A stretch of DNA of 59,343 nucleotides. Origin: Natrialbaceae archaeon (GTDB lineage Archaea > Halobacteriota > Halobacteria > Halobacteriales > Natrialbaceae). The first letter of the stretch is position 1. Every line of letters starts with the position of its first letter. Below the pieces are notes generated by a model, which was not told the DNA's origin, did not search any database, and saw only the letters and a list, made by a program, of their open reading frames with translations. Both the position numbers and the translations under genes were made by a program. The stretch lies in assembly GCA_003559215.1 (NCBI GenBank), contig PWMF01000111.1, forward strand, positions 1 to 59,343, written 5' to 3'. Shown piece after piece: positions 1-9,593 of this stretch.

Positions 1-176
1 CGCTCGTTCTGCGGGGCGAAAAGGACCTGGTTATCACCGAGGAGATGATCGAGGAGACGCTCGCGGATCTCGGCGAGACGGCGACGTTCGTCGAACTCGA
101 GGGCTGCGGTCACTCGCCGCTCATCGACAACCGCGAGCAGCTGCTGGAGGCGGTCGAGTTGTTCCTCGAGAGCTGA
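1..176 (+). CDS. alpha/beta hydrolase, C-terminal end (partial)
   Basis: The reading frame is open from base 3 to a TGA at 174-176 and encodes the last 57 residues of a protein that begins outside the window. It opens with LVLRGEKDLV, which fits the strand and turn carrying the acid residue of the catalytic triad. It then has GCGHSPL, which fits the loop carrying the catalytic His, and ends LEAVELFLES, a typical last helix of the fold. The nucleophile elbow is not in the window, so the substrate cannot be judged. The family call rests on these two motifs only. Confidence 0.7.
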   Translation, partial: LVLRGEKDLVITEEMIEETLADLGETATFVELEGCGHSPLIDNREQLLEAVELFLES

Positions 177-297
177 GTCGGGACGGCGGTTACGGCTCGA
201 GTTCGATCCCGTCGATCGGAGAACCTGTCAGGTGCGCCGAAAGCGCCTTTCGACTGCAAGGGCAGGGAAAACCCACCGCGGCTACGACGGAGTACGC

Positions 298-507
298 ATG
301 AAGGTCGTCTACAAACCGGGCAACGCGTACGAGGAGATCAACTGCTTCGACTTCCGGGAGTACGAACACGGCGTCGTGCTCCACAACGAGGAGGGGTACA
401 ACATCGGCTACGTCCCCCACGAGATCCTGAGTCACATCGAGCCGCACTCGGAGGAGGAGGTCGGTTTCGAGAGCGACGACCGTGAGGAGACCGAGGACGA
501 GGAGTAG
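298..507 (+). CDS. small conserved acidic protein, function unknown
   Basis: This 69-residue protein starts with MKVVYKPGNAYEEI at ATG 298. Its middle (HGVVLHNEEGYNIGYVPHEIL) looks like a short all-beta fold, and its last 20 residues are almost entirely Asp, Glu and Ser. The frame is open upstream to 232, but those extra residues are Arg-rich and out of character. The gene lies 48 bases before cbiP on the same strand and may be co-transcribed. It has no signal peptide or membrane segment. I do not recognise a named family. It is probably a small cytoplasmic haloarchaeal protein. Confidence 0.7.
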   Translation: MKVVYKPGNAYEEINCFDFREYEHGVVLHNEEGYNIGYVPHEILSHIEPHSEEEVGFESDDREETEDEE

Positions 508-555
508 CCGACGAACCGACAGGTCGATAGCCCGCGCCACTCGAGTGGCAGCAGA

Positions 556-2142
556 ATGACGCGGACGGTTCTCGTCGCCGGCACCGCGAGCCACGTCGGC
601 AAGTCGACCGTGGTCGCGGGACTCTGCCGACACCTCGCCAATCAGGGCGTTTCGGTCGCGCCGTACAAGGCACAGAACATGAGCAACAACGCCCGCGTCG
701 TAGTCCGTCCGGAACTGAGCGACGGCCCGCAAGCGGGCGGCGCGAGCGGCGGGGACGATCGGTGGGGCGAGATCGGCGTCTCCCAGTTCGTCCAGGCTCG
801 AGCCGCACGGATCGCGCCGACGACCGACTGCAACCCCGTGCTGTTGAACCCCCGCGGCGACGGCGAGAGCCAGCTCGTCGTCGGAGGCCGGGCCCGCGAG
901 CACGTTCCCGCCGGCAGTTACTACGAGGAGTACTGGCACGAGGCCCGCGAGGCGGCCCAGGAGTCCCACAGCCGGCTCGAGGCGGACCACGAGGTGATCG
1001 TCGCCGAAGGTGCGGGCAGCATCGCCGAGATCAACCTCTACGACCGGGACCTGGCGAACCTCGAGACGGCGCGCTTCGCCGACGCCGAAATCGTCCTCCT
1101 GGTCGACATCGAGCGCGGCGGCGCGTTCGCGAGCCTCTACGGGACGATCGAGCTACTGCCCGACGATATCCGCGAGCGGGTTGTCGGCGCCGTGATTACG
1201 AAGTTCCGGGGCGACCCTACCCTGCTCGAGCCTGGCATCGAAGAGATCGAGTCCCGGACCGGCGTTCCGATCCTGGGAGTGCTCCCTTACGACGATCCAG
1301 GCCTCCCCGAGGAGGACAGCGTCGGGCTGCCGGGACCCGGAGAGCGAGGCGCTCTCGGGGACGACGACGGCGTCCCCGCGGAGCGGCGACTGACGATCGC
1401 AGTGCCTCGACTTCCACGGCTCTCGAACGCGACCGACCTCGAAGCACTCGCGGCCGAACCGGGCGTCGCCGTCGAGTTCGTCCCGCTTGACAGTGAGGCA
1501 GACGACGAGGGCCGCGAGCCCCTGTCGGACGCCGACGCGGTCGTCCTTCCCGGAACGAAAAACACCGTCGACGACCTGCGGGCGCTCCGGGTGTCGGCCG
1601 TCGGTTCGGCCCTCGAGCGGTTCTCGGGTCCGATCGTCGGACTCTGTGGCGGTTATCAGCTGCTTGGTGAACGGATCACGAACGCCGCACTGGAGGGCGT
1701 CGGCGACGAGGACGTCATCGAGGGCCTGGGTCTGCTCCCGGTCGAGACCCGCTTCGAGCCCGAAAAGCGCCTCGAGCGAACCGCCGTGACCGTCGACGGT
1801 TCGGCCTCGCCGCTGCTCGCGGCCGCCGACGGCGCCACGGCGCGGGGGTACGAGATCCACGCCGGCCGCACGCGGGCGCTCGAGTCGGTCGATCGACCGC
1901 TCGGCGAGACCGGCGCGGCTCGCGGCTCCGTCCTGGGAACCTACCTCCACGGGCTGTTCGACGCGGCGCCGGTTCGGGAAGCGTTTCTCGAGGTCGTCGC
2001 GGACTCGGCGGGAATCGATCGATACGGCGACGTCGGATCGGTCGATCGTGAATCGGACGGGCAACGTCCCGCGGATCGAGCTGCGTCGCTGGTCGCCGAG
2101 AACGTCGATCTCGAGGAACTGGGCGCGCCGTTCGATAGGTAG
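556..2142 (+). CDS. cbiP: cobyric acid synthase (adenosylcobyric acid synthase, glutamine-hydrolysing)
   Basis: This enzyme amidates the b, d, e and g side chains of adenosylcobyrinic acid a,c-diamide, using glutamine and ATP, in cobalamin synthesis. The N-terminal half is a dethiobiotin-synthase-like ATPase with the P-loop [10 protein letters not shown] at residues 9-18, followed by the family signature [11 protein letters not shown] near residue 36. The C-terminal half is a class I glutamine amidotransferase: [10 protein letters not shown] carries the nucleophile Cys364 and YLHGLF carries His465. At 528 residues it is slightly longer than usual because of acidic Gly-rich insertions near residues 56-75 and 255-275. 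No other cobalamin gene lies in the window, so it is detached from the main cob cluster here. Its stop lies 3 bases from the end of the convergent RHH gene. Confidence 0.95.
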   Translation: MTRTVLVAGTASHVGKSTVVAGLCRHLANQGVSVAPYKAQNMSNNARVVVRPELSDGPQAGGASGGDDRWGEIGVSQFVQARAARIAPTTDCNPVLLNPRGDGESQLVVGGRAREHVPAGSYYEEYWHEAREAAQESHSRLEADHEVIVAEGAGSIAEINLYDRDLANLETARFADAEIVLLVDIERGGAFASLYGTIELLPDDIRERVVGAVITKFRGDPTLLEPGIEEIESRTGVPILGVLPYDDPGLPEEDSVGLPGPGERGALGDDDGVPAERRLTIAVPRLPRLSNATDLEALAAEPGVAVEFVPLDSEADDEGREPLSDADAVVLPGTKNTVDDLRALRVSAVGSALERFSGPIVGLCGGYQLLGERITNAALEGVGDEDVIEGLGLLPVETRFEPEKRLERTAVTVDGSASPLLAAADGATARGYEIHAGRTRALESVDRPLGETGAARGSVLGTYLHGLFDAAPVREAFLEVVADSAGIDRYGDVGSVDRESDGQRPADRAASLVAENVDLEELGAPFDR

Positions 2143-2145
2143 GGG

Positions 2146-2517
2146 CTACGTGCGGTAGGAGCCGAGTAGCTCCTCGAGGACGAGACACTCCTGGTCGGTC
2201 GGCTCGTAGTGGTCGTCGATGAACTGCTCGGCCGCCTCGTAGTCGCCACGGAGTCCGTGTTTGCGGACGGTGATGACCGCCTCGAGGAAGCGGGTACCGC
2301 CGTCGGCGGCGGACTCGGTCTCCTCGGGGATGTCGAGTTCGGCCTTGATCTCGTCGAAGTTGAAGGTCTCGACGTCGTGATCTGGATCGACGAGCGTGAG
2401 GACGTACTCCGCGGAGAAGCGGTAGAACTCGGACTTGCTCTCGAACATACCGTCGTCGACGAGGGCGTCGATCTGATCGACGACCGCGTCCGGATATCTG
2501 ACGGTATCTTTCGCCAT
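2146..2517 (-). CDS. ribbon-helix-helix DNA-binding protein
   Basis: This 123-residue protein opens with MAKDTVRYPDAVVDQIDALV, then FESKSEFYRFSAEYVL. That is the beta strand, helix and helix pattern of a CopG/Arc-type ribbon-helix-helix dimer, with the strand near residues 4-8 supplying DNA contacts. An acidic linker and a second helical region (DYEAAEQFIDDHYEPTDQECLVLEELL) follow, which is longer than the minimal family. I chose the start at MAKDT; an in-frame ATG five codons upstream at 2532 is possible but adds a tail untypical of RHH proteins. The gene is convergent with cbiP and divergent from the MTH865-family gene. Targets are unknown. Haloarchaeal cell-division regulators of the CdrS/CdrL type are also RHH proteins, but I cannot assign this one to them. 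Confidence 0.8.
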   Translation of the reverse strand: MAKDTVRYPDAVVDQIDALVDDGMFESKSEFYRFSAEYVLTLVDPDHDVETFNFDEIKAELDIPEETESAADGGTRFLEAVITVRKHGLRGDYEAAEQFIDDHYEPTDQECLVLEELLGSYRT

Positions 2518-2603
2518 ACCAAAACCCTTCATACCGGTGACTCATTACTGTTTCGGGCGTCGGAGAACGAACGTCCAGTCGGCTGCTTAGAGTTCACAAC
2601 AGG

Positions 2604-2614
2604 TTTATTATTTA
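2604..2614 (+). promoter_or_regulatory. TATA box of the MTH865-family gene
   Basis: The A/T run TTTATTATTTA is centred 28 bases before ATG 2637. This is the spacing expected for an archaeal promoter driving a leaderless transcript. Confidence 0.6.
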
Positions 2615-2636
2615 TCATCCGCAATAGGCGGACGCG

Positions 2637-2888
2637 ATGGCAGACGAATCCGAACTCCGTGACCAGATGATCGACGCGTTCGAAGGCGCAGACTACCCCA
2701 TCTCGAGCCCGATGGACCTCGTTCCGGCCCTGCCGAACGGCCCCGGAACGAAGTTCGAGTCGGGCGACTTCTCGATGACCGCGATGGAGCTCAATACCAA
2801 GACCTCGGGCGGGGACTTCCCCTACGAGGACCCCGAGACGTTCGTCGACGACATCATCGAGGATCTCAAGGAGCAGGGCGAAATCTAG
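2637..2888 (+). CDS. MTH865-family protein
   Basis: This 83-residue acidic protein matches the MTH865-like family: an N-terminal helix (ELRDQMIDAFEGADYPI), a central SPMDLVPALPNGP turn, and a C-terminal helix (PETFVDDIIEDLKEQG). The family was first seen in methanogens, where the fold is EF-hand-like, and its function is unknown. The TATA box 28 bases upstream supports the start. The gene stands alone, divergent from the RHH gene. It has no signal peptide or membrane segment. Confidence 0.8.
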   Translation: MADESELRDQMIDAFEGADYPISSPMDLVPALPNGPGTKFESGDFSMTAMELNTKTSGGDFPYEDPETFVDDIIEDLKEQGEI

Positions 2889-2966
2889 GCCAACGAGGTT
2901 CTCGCGACTCGACCCCTCGCGATCCAACCGTCGATCGTGGTCGGTCGAGGCGGCTTCTCCCGGCTA

Positions 2967-2992
2967 TAAGTGCTGCGAATGGCAAGCACTTA
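2967..2992. promoter_or_regulatory. perfect 8-bp inverted repeat before the HTH-10 regulator
   Basis: TAAGTGCT at 2967-2974 and AGCACTTA at 2985-2992 are exact reverse complements separated by 10 bases. The dyad ends 56 bases before ATG 3049 and overlaps CTATAAG, which could itself act as a TATA box. It could be an operator for the regulator that follows or an RNA hairpin in its leader. Confidence 0.5.
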
Positions 2993-3048
2993 CATCGCTG
3001 CCCGATGACTTTTCTCGAGTACGCAATCGTGCGGAAAACCGAGACGCC

Positions 3049-5028
3049 ATGCAAGACGTAACCAACGACGCCACGGTCGCCCTGATCACCGAGTCCTCCG
3101 ACAGCAAACTGTCGGCGGCGATCGAGACGATCTCCTCGTTCGACGTCCGAACGATCCCCCCCGATCGAGCGCTCGAGGCGCTCCGTGAGACCGCCAACGG
3201 GGGTGAGGTCCCCTCCGGGATCGTCCTCGAAACTGACGATCCCACGACGATTCGGTCGGTCCTCGATCGGGTGCAGTCGGCCATCCAGGTGGCGCCGGTC
3301 GTCGTTGCGCCCATCGAAGGGAGCGAACGCACCGCGGTAGCGGCGCTGCGTGCGGGCGCGACCGAGTACGTCGCAGCCGACGAGCCCGAGGCGAAGGTCG
3401 ATCGGATCGTCGACGCAATCGCCGAGTTCCTGGCGGACGAGACACCGGAGTACCACCGCATCCTGGCGAACGAACTCCCCGACGAGGCGTTCATCATCGG
3501 CGAGGACGGTACCTACCTCGAGTCAAAGCTCCGTCCTGACACCGCAACGCTGTACACGACCACGGCCGAGGGGCTCGTTGGTCAGACCCTCGACTCGGTG
3601 TTTCCCGAGAACGTGGCCGAACGGCTGCAGTCGTGTCTCGAGCAAGCGATAGAAGCCGACACGATACAGACCATCGAGTACGGCGCCGACACGACCGAAG
3701 GGCGGCGCCGGTACGAGGCGCGGGTCGTCCCCATCGAGAGATGGATCGGCGGTCAGCGCGCGGTCGTCTGGCTGGCCAGGGATATTACCGAGCGGGCCCA
3801 ACGCGAACGACGATTGCAGTCCCGCCAGGACCGCCTCGAGACGGTCAACCGGATCAACCAGGTCGTCCGGCAAGTGATCGAGACGCTCGTCGAGGCGCCG
3901 ACCCAGGCGGCCATCGAACACAAGGTCTGCGAACAGCTCGTCGAGTCCGAGCTGTACTGCGGCGCCTGGATCGCCGAGCGCACCGGCGAGGGAGAACTCT
4001 CCTACCGGATCGGCGACGGCTCCGCGAAGACCTACCTCGAGGCCGTCGAGAGCTGCGATCCGGAGGACCAGCGACCAGCTCAACGCGCCGTCAAAAGCGG
4101 CGAAACTCAGGTGATAGACAACGTGCTCGCCGACGAGTCGGTCCCCGAGCGGATCCACGAGGCAGCTCGCGCGGACGGGATCGACGCAGCTATCGTCGTT
4201 CCGATCTGTCACGGCGGGACGACCTACGGCGTCCTCGCCGTCGTCGCGAGCCGGAACGATACCTTCAGCGAGAGCGAACGAAGCGGATTCCAGCTGCTCG
4301 GCGAGACGACTGGATTCACGATCAGCGCAGTCAAGAACCGGCAGCTGCTGTTTTCGGACACCGTTCTCGAACTCGAGTTCCGAATCGACGGCGGCGAGAC
4401 CCTTCCGTTCGAACTCACGACGGAGTACGACTGTACGATCTCGCTCGAGTGGGCGGGCTCGACCGCAGACGGCCGAATCTTTCAGTACATCACCGTCGAC
4501 GGTCTCGACGGCGAGACGGTCCTCGAGGAGGCCCGTGCACACGAGTCGGTCGAGGAGTGTCGGCTCATTTACGACGGCACCGACAGCTGCACGATCGAGA
4601 TCAGAATGGCGGAGTCCGGCGTGCGGACCCTGGCCAACCACGGCGCGACGATCCGGGACGTGACCGTCGAGGACGGCTCCGCGTCCGTTCTGGTCGAGGT
4701 GCCCCGCGACGCCGATGTCCGCGAAGTCGCCGAGGCGCTGAAGTTCGTCTACGAGAACGCCGAACTCGAGGCGCGCCGAGAAGTCGATCACCCGGTCAGG
4801 ACGGCTGCCGAGCGGCGCGACGACGTGCTCGATGAGCTGACGGACCGACAGCTCACGACACTTCGGCTGGCCTACTATAGCGGGTTCTTCGACTGGCCTC
4901 GGGAGAGTACGGGCGAGGAGATCGCCGAAGCGATGGATGTCTCGCCGCCGACGATGCACCAACACCTCCGGAAGGGACTGAAGACGGTACTGAGCGAACT
5001 CTTCGAGGAGAGCGGCGGTGCCATATAA
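3049..5028 (+). CDS. Bat-type regulator: receiver-like, PAS, GAF, Bat and HTH-10 domains
   Basis: This 659-residue protein has the domain order of haloarchaeal bacterio-opsin-activator (Bat) homologues. Residues 1-125 resemble a response-regulator receiver fold without a clear phospho-acceptor pattern. Residues 135-250 form a PAS domain (ANELPDEAFIIGEDGTYLE to WLARDITERAQRERR). Residues 265-425 form a GAF domain (ELYCGAWIAE to LLGETTGFTISAVKNRQ). Residues 435-585 are the Bat-associated beta region. Residues 595-655 form the HTH-10 domain (LTDRQLTTLRLAYYSGFFDWPRE, then EEIAEAMDVSPPTMHQHL). The last gives DNA binding; PAS and GAF suggest sensing of a small ligand, redox state or light. There is no membrane segment. 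It is probably autonomously transcribed, with a dyad upstream. Targets are unknown. Confidence 0.9.
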   Translation: MQDVTNDATVALITESSDSKLSAAIETISSFDVRTIPPDRALEALRETANGGEVPSGIVLETDDPTTIRSVLDRVQSAIQVAPVVVAPIEGSERTAVAALRAGATEYVAADEPEAKVDRIVDAIAEFLADETPEYHRILANELPDEAFIIGEDGTYLESKLRPDTATLYTTTAEGLVGQTLDSVFPENVAERLQSCLEQAIEADTIQTIEYGADTTEGRRRYEARVVPIERWIGGQRAVVWLARDITERAQRERRLQSRQDRLETVNRINQVVRQVIETLVEAPTQAAIEHKVCEQLVESELYCGAWIAERTGEGELSYRIGDGSAKTYLEAVESCDPEDQRPAQRAVKSGETQVIDNVLADESVPERIHEAARADGIDAAIVVPICHGGTTYGVLAVVASRNDTFSESERSGFQLLGETTGFTISAVKNRQLLFSDTVLELEFRIDGGETLPFELTTEYDCTISLEWAGSTADGRIFQYITVDGLDGETVLEEARAHESVEECRLIYDGTDSCTIEIRMAESGVRTLANHGATIRDVTVEDGSASVLVEVPRDADVREVAEALKFVYENAELEARREVDHPVRTAAERRDDVLDELTDRQLTTLRLAYYSGFFDWPRESTGEEIAEAMDVSPPTMHQHLRKGLKTVLSELFEESGGAI

Positions 5029-5192
5029 AAACCGGCGGCGAGGGAAACGGTAGGTGGTGGTGTTTCGAACGGTCCCCATCGTGCCGGTGCCTTCGACCGA
5101 CGAAGGCGGATCCGAGTAGAGGCTCGAGCCAAATAACCCTGCGTAAATCGACCGACGAGAGGAGTGTCTCGCGACCGATCAGTCGGCGGCGA

Positions 5193-6812
5193 TCACCCCT
5201 CGTCCCCGGTCGGTTCCGAGTCCCGGGTAGCGCGCGCGATGCGCTCCTCGAGCAGGCCCCGCTCGAGCAGCGCCGCCACCCGATCGACGTCGGTGTGGAC
5301 CGGCCGATCCGCCTCGAGCGGCGGGACGACCTCCCGAACCAGCTCGTAGACGGCGCTCGTGCCGGCACCGAGCGACAGCGAATCGTCGGTCTCGAAGGCG
5401 TCGTCGACGTAGTCGGCAGCCTGGACGCCACAGACGAGTTCTGCCGCGACGATCTGGGTGGCGTTCTCGACGGCCGTCCTGACGTGTAGCGCTGACTGAC
5501 AGCTCATGCTGACGTGGTCCTCCTGACCGCCGCTGACCGGCGTGTTGTCCGCGGAGGCGGCCCCGAGGGAGCGCAGTTCGTTGAGCAGCGCCGCTGCGGT
5601 GTACTGGGCGATCATGTACCCCGACTCGACGCCGCTGTCGGCGGCGAGAAACGGCGGGAGATGGGGTTCCTGCAGGTTAGGGTTCAGCAGGCGGTCGATC
5701 CGGCGCTCGGAGATCGCCGCGAGGTCGGTCAGCGCGAGGCGGGCGTACTCGAGGCGCAGCGCCAGCGGCGCGCCGTGGAAGTTGCCGCCCGAGAGCACCG
5801 CAGCACGGTCAGTGCCCGAGGCCCGGTCGTCGACGCGGTCGCCCGCGAACACCAGCGGATTGTCCGTTGCGCTGTTGAGTTCGATCTCGACGCCCTCGCG
5901 GAGGTGTTCGAGGGCGTCACGGACCGCACCGTGGACCTGCGGGAGACACCGCAGCGAGTAGGCGTCCTGCACCCGATCGCAGTTGCGGTGGGCCTCGACG
6001 ATCTCGCTGCCCGCGGTGAGCCGCCGGATCTCGTGGGCGCTCTCGAGTTGGCCCGCGTGCGGTCGGGCCTCGTGGATCGCCCGGTCGGCCGTCGCCGTCG
6101 TGCCGAGGGAGGCTTCGATCGTCAGTGCGCCCGCCGCGTCGGCGCCGCGAACGAGTCTCTCGCCGTCGACGACCGCGAGGGCCGCCAGCCCGGCCGTCAG
6201 CTGGGTGCCGTTGATGAGCGCGAGCCCCTCCTTCGGCTGCAGGGAGAGGGGCTCGAGTCCGATCTCGGCGAGGGCGTCGGCGCCGGAGAGCCGCTCTCCA
6301 TCGTCCTTGTCTGTCCCCTCGACGACCGCTTCGCCCTCGCCGATCAGGACCAGCGACATGTGGGCCAACGGCGCGAGGTCGCCGCTGGCGCCGAGACTTC
6401 CGCGGGACCGGACGACCGGGTGGACTCCCTCGTTGCACATCGCGACAAGGTGATCGACGACGGTCTCGCGGATACCCGAGTACCCCGTCACGAGGGCGTT
6501 GATCCGGGCGACTAACATCGCGCGGACCTCCTCGCGCTCGAGTTCGCGGCCGGCGCCGGCGGCGTGGCTGCGCAGCAGGTTGGTCTGGAGCTGCTCGATC
6601 TCCTCAGGTGGAATGCGCTCGTCGACCAGCTCGCCGAAGCCGGTGTTGAGTCCATAGACCGCTTCGCCGCTCTCGATGACGTCCTCGACGCGGGCTCGGG
6701 ACTCCCTGAGTCGCTCGCGGGCGTTCTCGGCGATCTCGAGCCGAGCGTCGTCGCGCGCCACCGCGGCGACGTCCTCGGGCGCCAGCGACTCGCCGTCGAG
6801 GACGACGGTCAT
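5193..6812 (-). CDS. hutH: histidine ammonia-lyase
   Basis: This enzyme carries out the first step of histidine degradation, deaminating L-histidine to trans-urocanate. At 539 residues it is close to the family size of about 510. The Ala142-Ser143-Gly144 triplet in GSLGASGDLAPLAHMSL cyclises to the MIO electrophile. VYGLNTGFGEL (residues 52-62) supplies the conserved catalytic Tyr53, and DNTPVSGGQEDHVSM is the conserved C-terminal active-site segment. It lies 0.5 kb downstream of hutI with the DsrE gene between them on the other strand, so it is probably transcribed from its own promoter rather than by simple read-through. Confidence 0.96.
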   Translation of the reverse strand: MTVVLDGESLAPEDVAAVARDDARLEIAENARERLRESRARVEDVIESGEAVYGLNTGFGELVDERIPPEEIEQLQTNLLRSHAAGAGRELEREEVRAMLVARINALVTGYSGIRETVVDHLVAMCNEGVHPVVRSRGSLGASGDLAPLAHMSLVLIGEGEAVVEGTDKDDGERLSGADALAEIGLEPLSLQPKEGLALINGTQLTAGLAALAVVDGERLVRGADAAGALTIEASLGTTATADRAIHEARPHAGQLESAHEIRRLTAGSEIVEAHRNCDRVQDAYSLRCLPQVHGAVRDALEHLREGVEIELNSATDNPLVFAGDRVDDRASGTDRAAVLSGGNFHGAPLALRLEYARLALTDLAAISERRIDRLLNPNLQEPHLPPFLAADSGVESGYMIAQYTAAALLNELRSLGAASADNTPVSGGQEDHVSMSCQSALHVRTAVENATQIVAAELVCGVQAADYVDDAFETDDSLSLGAGTSAVYELVREVVPPLEADRPVHTDVDRVAALLERGLLEERIARATRDSEPTGDEG

Positions 6813-6910
6813 CGCGGCTCACCTCCGTCGTTCCCCGCAGCGATCGTTAGTGGGAGGCGCGCACACGAGCGCCCAACCGGGATACGTGTGGGGTTCCGAG
6901 CAGTGGATAC

Positions 6911-7264
6911 ATGCCAAACGCAGCAATCGTCGTTCTCGCTGGTACGGAATCGGCGTCCGACCTCGGCCGCGTCGTCAACGGCCTCCAGACCGCCCAGGAG
7001 TTCGATGACGCCGGCGACGGCGTCGAGATCATCTTCGACGGGGCCGGTACGCAGTGGATCCCCGAGCTCGCGGACGAGGACCACGACTACCACTCGCTGT
7101 ACGCCGAGCTGACCGACCTCATGTCGGCGTGTAACTACTGTGCGAACGCCTACGGCGTCGCCGAGGAGGTCGAGGACAGTCCCGCCGAGCTGCTCGACGA
7201 ATACGAGGGCCACCCGAGCATCCGCTCGCTCGTCGACGACGGCTACGAGATCATCACCTACTAA
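6911..7264 (+). CDS. DsrE-family protein
   Basis: This 117-residue protein opens with a strand (NAAIVVLAGTES) followed by a helix (DLGRVVNGLQTAQEF) and VEIIFDGAG. This is the DsrE/YchN Rossmann-like pattern of sulfur-relay proteins. The pair of Cys residues in MSACNYCANAYG is at the position of the reactive Cys in sulfur-carrier members. It is encoded opposite to and between hutI and hutH. Nothing in the sequence ties it to histidine, and its presence may be a conserved insertion or chance. It may act in sulfur transfer or as an oligomeric accessory protein. Confidence 0.85.
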   Translation: MPNAAIVVLAGTESASDLGRVVNGLQTAQEFDDAGDGVEIIFDGAGTQWIPELADEDHDYHSLYAELTDLMSACNYCANAYGVAEEVEDSPAELLDEYEGHPSIRSLVDDGYEIITY

Positions 7265-7344
7265 CGGATCCTGTTCTAGTCTCGGTCGGCACGGCGGTTC
7301 GCCTCGAGCGGTTATCGCCGTTCCGTTCGCGGTCGTCGCGACCG

Positions 7345-8610
7345 TCATTCGATGACCACCTCCCCGGCCTTGAGCACCGCATCGACGGCCGTCGTGTCGA
7401 ACCGGTAGGCGAGGTGGGCGAACGACGGCGCCTCGAGTACGACGGCGTCGGCGGGCGCGCCCTCGCGAAGCGTCCCCGTTCCGTTCTCGAGTCCGAGCGC
7501 GAGCGCCGCGTTTCGAGTCGACGCGAGCAGCGCCTCCGCGGGGGTCATCCCCATCTCGACCGCGCCGAGGGTCTGCGTGAACTCCATGCTCCGGGAGTGG
7601 CAGTTGGGATTGAAGTCGGTTGCGAGGGCGACGGGTGCCCCCGCCTCGAGGAACGCCCGCGCGTCGGCGTAGGCCTCGCCGAGGCCGAACGCGGTTCCGG
7701 GTAGCAAGACGGGCACGACGCCGGCCTCGCACAGCGCCGCGACGTCGTCCTCGTTGGCGTGTAGCAGGTGGTCGGCGCTGGCGGCCTGGAGGTCGGCCGC
7801 GAGCCCGGCCCCGCCGAGGCGAACGAACTCCTCGGCGTGGACCTTCGGGGTCAGGCCGTGCTCGAGTCCTGCCTCGAGCACTCGTCGCGACTGGGCGACG
7901 TCGAAGACGCCCTCCTCGCAGAAGACGTCGCAGAACTCGGCGACGCCCTGCTCGGCCACGGCCGGAAGCTGCTCCTCGATCACGTCGTCGACGTACGCGT
8001 CCGTCTCCCGATTCTCGGGAACCGCGTGGGCGCCCATGAACGTCGCCACGAGGTCGACGGGCTGGGCCGCGTCGGCGCGGTCGATCGCCTCGAGCTGTCG
8101 CAGCTCGGTCTCCGTCTCGAGCCCGTACCCCGACTTGACCTCGACGGTCGTCGTCCCGTGGGCGAGCATCGTCTCGAGGTGGCCCGTGAGGTTCTCGAGC
8201 AGTTCCTCGTCGCTGGCCTCCCGGGTCGCCCGGACGGTCCGGAGGATCCCCCCGCCCTCGGCGAGGATCTCCTGGTACTCCTTCCCTCGTAACTTAGCCT
8301 CGAACTCGTCGGAGCGATCCCCCGCGAAGACGGCGTGGGTGTGGGGATCGACGAAGCCGGGGACGACCGCCCGCCCGTCTGCGTCGACCGCCGTCTCGGC
8401 GTTCTCGGACGGATACTCGCGGGTCACGTCCTCGCTCGATCCGACGGCGACCACCTCGCCGTCGATTGCAGCGAACGCGGCGTCCTCGAAGATCTCGAGG
8501 GGTGTCTCGCCTGCGTCGTCTTCCGAGGGACCGACGACGAGTTCGCCGATATCGTAGACGACGCAGGTGTCGCCGTTCGCGCCGTCGGCGATCTCGGCTG
8601 GCCCGCTCAT
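7345..8610 (-). CDS. hutI: imidazolonepropionase
   Basis: This amidohydrolase-superfamily enzyme opens 4-imidazolone-5-propionate to N-formimidoyl-L-glutamate, the third step of histidine degradation. The metal-binding HxH lies in [17 protein letters not shown]. Further conserved segments are [16 protein letters not shown] and [13 protein letters not shown] chose the start at [10 protein letters not shown] (8610), giving 421 residues; it overlaps the hutG stop by four bases (ATGA). The frame runs on to 8703, but that stretch lies inside hutG and is Arg-rich. The overlap shows translational coupling with hutG and hutU. Confidence 0.95.
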   Translation of the reverse strand: MSGPAEIADGANGDTCVVYDIGELVVGPSEDDAGETPLEIFEDAAFAAIDGEVVAVGSSEDVTREYPSENAETAVDADGRAVVPGFVDPHTHAVFAGDRSDEFEAKLRGKEYQEILAEGGGILRTVRATREASDEELLENLTGHLETMLAHGTTTVEVKSGYGLETETELRQLEAIDRADAAQPVDLVATFMGAHAVPENRETDAYVDDVIEEQLPAVAEQGVAEFCDVFCEEGVFDVAQSRRVLEAGLEHGLTPKVHAEEFVRLGGAGLAADLQAASADHLLHANEDDVAALCEAGVVPVLLPGTAFGLGEAYADARAFLEAGAPVALATDFNPNCHSRSMEFTQTLGAVEMGMTPAEALLASTRNAALALGLENGTGTLREGAPADAVVLEAPSFAHLAYRFDTTAVDAVLKAGEVVIE

Positions 8611-9593
8611 CGTCGTCCCTCCGTGTACCCCGCGAGGAAGTGTGCGATCGCGCGGGCCGCCGCGTCGGTCGTCAGCCCCTCGCGGTCCAGCGGCGGCGCA
8701 CACTCGACGACCTCGAAGCCGGCGATCCGGTCGTCGCTCGCGAGCAGCCGCAGTAGCCGGAACAACTCTCGAGTGGTCAGCCCGCCGGGCGTCGGCGCGC
8801 TCACGCCGGGCGCGGCGCTCGCCTCGAGGACGTCACAGTCGACGCTGACGTACACGGAGTCGACGTCGCCGACGATCTCGAGGGCTCGATCCGCGGCCTC
8901 GACGACGTCGTCGCCGACCTCCTCGCTCGTGACGATCTCGCCACCGTGCTCGCGGCAGTAGTCGTGGTACTCGGTAGAGGTCTCGAAGTGGCGAGCACCG
9001 ACGCAGGCGTAGCCGTCGAGCCCGTCCTCGAGCAGCTGTCGGTACGGCGTCCCGCTCGTCGGATCCTCACCGACCTCGCGCACGTCGAGGTGGGCGTCGA
9101 GATTGATCACGCCGACGGAGCCGGCCTCGAGCAGTGGCGCGACGTTCGGGTAGGTCAGGGAGTTGTCCCCGCCGAGGAAGACCGGGAGCACGTCGTGCCC
9201 GTGGACGAACCGAGTCGTCTCGAGGAGTTCGGTCTGGACCGCGGAAACTTGCTCGCCTGCGTCGTCCTCGAGCGTCTCGACGAGCGAGCGCACGTCGCCG
9301 AGATCCGCGACCGCCTCGACGGGCCCACTGTCGAAGTGGTGGGTCTTGGTTCGGGCGAGCGAGCGTCGGATCGCGGGCGGACCCTCGCGGGCGCCCTGTC
9401 GGCCGATGACCGCGCCGTCGTAGGGCTCGCCGACGAGGACGGCCTCGAACGCGCTCTCCGCGAGCTCCTCGAGGGCGGCCCGTTCGACGACGTCGCCGAA
9501 CAGTTCGTCGTTCGCGTCGCCGCCCGCGAGGGCGTTCCAGCCGCCGGTCGACGCCCAGTCGGGGTTGGTCGCGAACCGATCGGGTCCGCTCAC
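8607..9593 (-). CDS. hutG: formimidoylglutamase (arginase family)
   Basis: This enzyme hydrolyses N-formimidoyl-L-glutamate to glutamate and formamide, completing the four-enzyme hut route. The 328-residue protein has the ureohydrolase metal motifs: [21 protein letters not shown] (DxHxD) and [11 protein letters not shown] (DxD). The first motif has Asn where arginases have the His of GGDH; GGDN is, to my memory, seen in HutG-type members and is not taken as loss of function. Its ATG overlaps the stop of hutU (9590-9593) and its stop overlaps the start of hutI, so hutUGI is one tightly coupled unit. Confidence 0.93.
   Translation of the reverse strand: MSGPDRFATNPDWASTGGWNALAGGDANDELFGDVVERAALEELAESAFEAVLVGEPYDGAVIGRQGAREGPPAIRRSLARTKTHHFDSGPVEAVADLGDVRSLVETLEDDAGEQVSAVQTELLETTRFVHGHDVLPVFLGGDNSLTYPNVAPLLEAGSVGVINLDAHLDVREVGEDPTSGTPYRQLLEDGLDGYACVGARHFETSTEYHDYCREHGGEIVTSEEVGDDVVEAADRALEIVGDVDSVYVSVDCDVLEASAAPGVSAPTPGGLTTRELFRLLRLLASDDRIAGFEVVECAPPLDREGLTTDAAARAIAHFLAGYTEGRR

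Noticed and set aside
8607..8609. Asn in GGDN of HutG as a lost metal ligand
   Set aside because: The DxHxD and DxD motifs are intact, and GGDN is, as I recall, found in working HutG-type enzymes, so I do not call the enzyme inactive.
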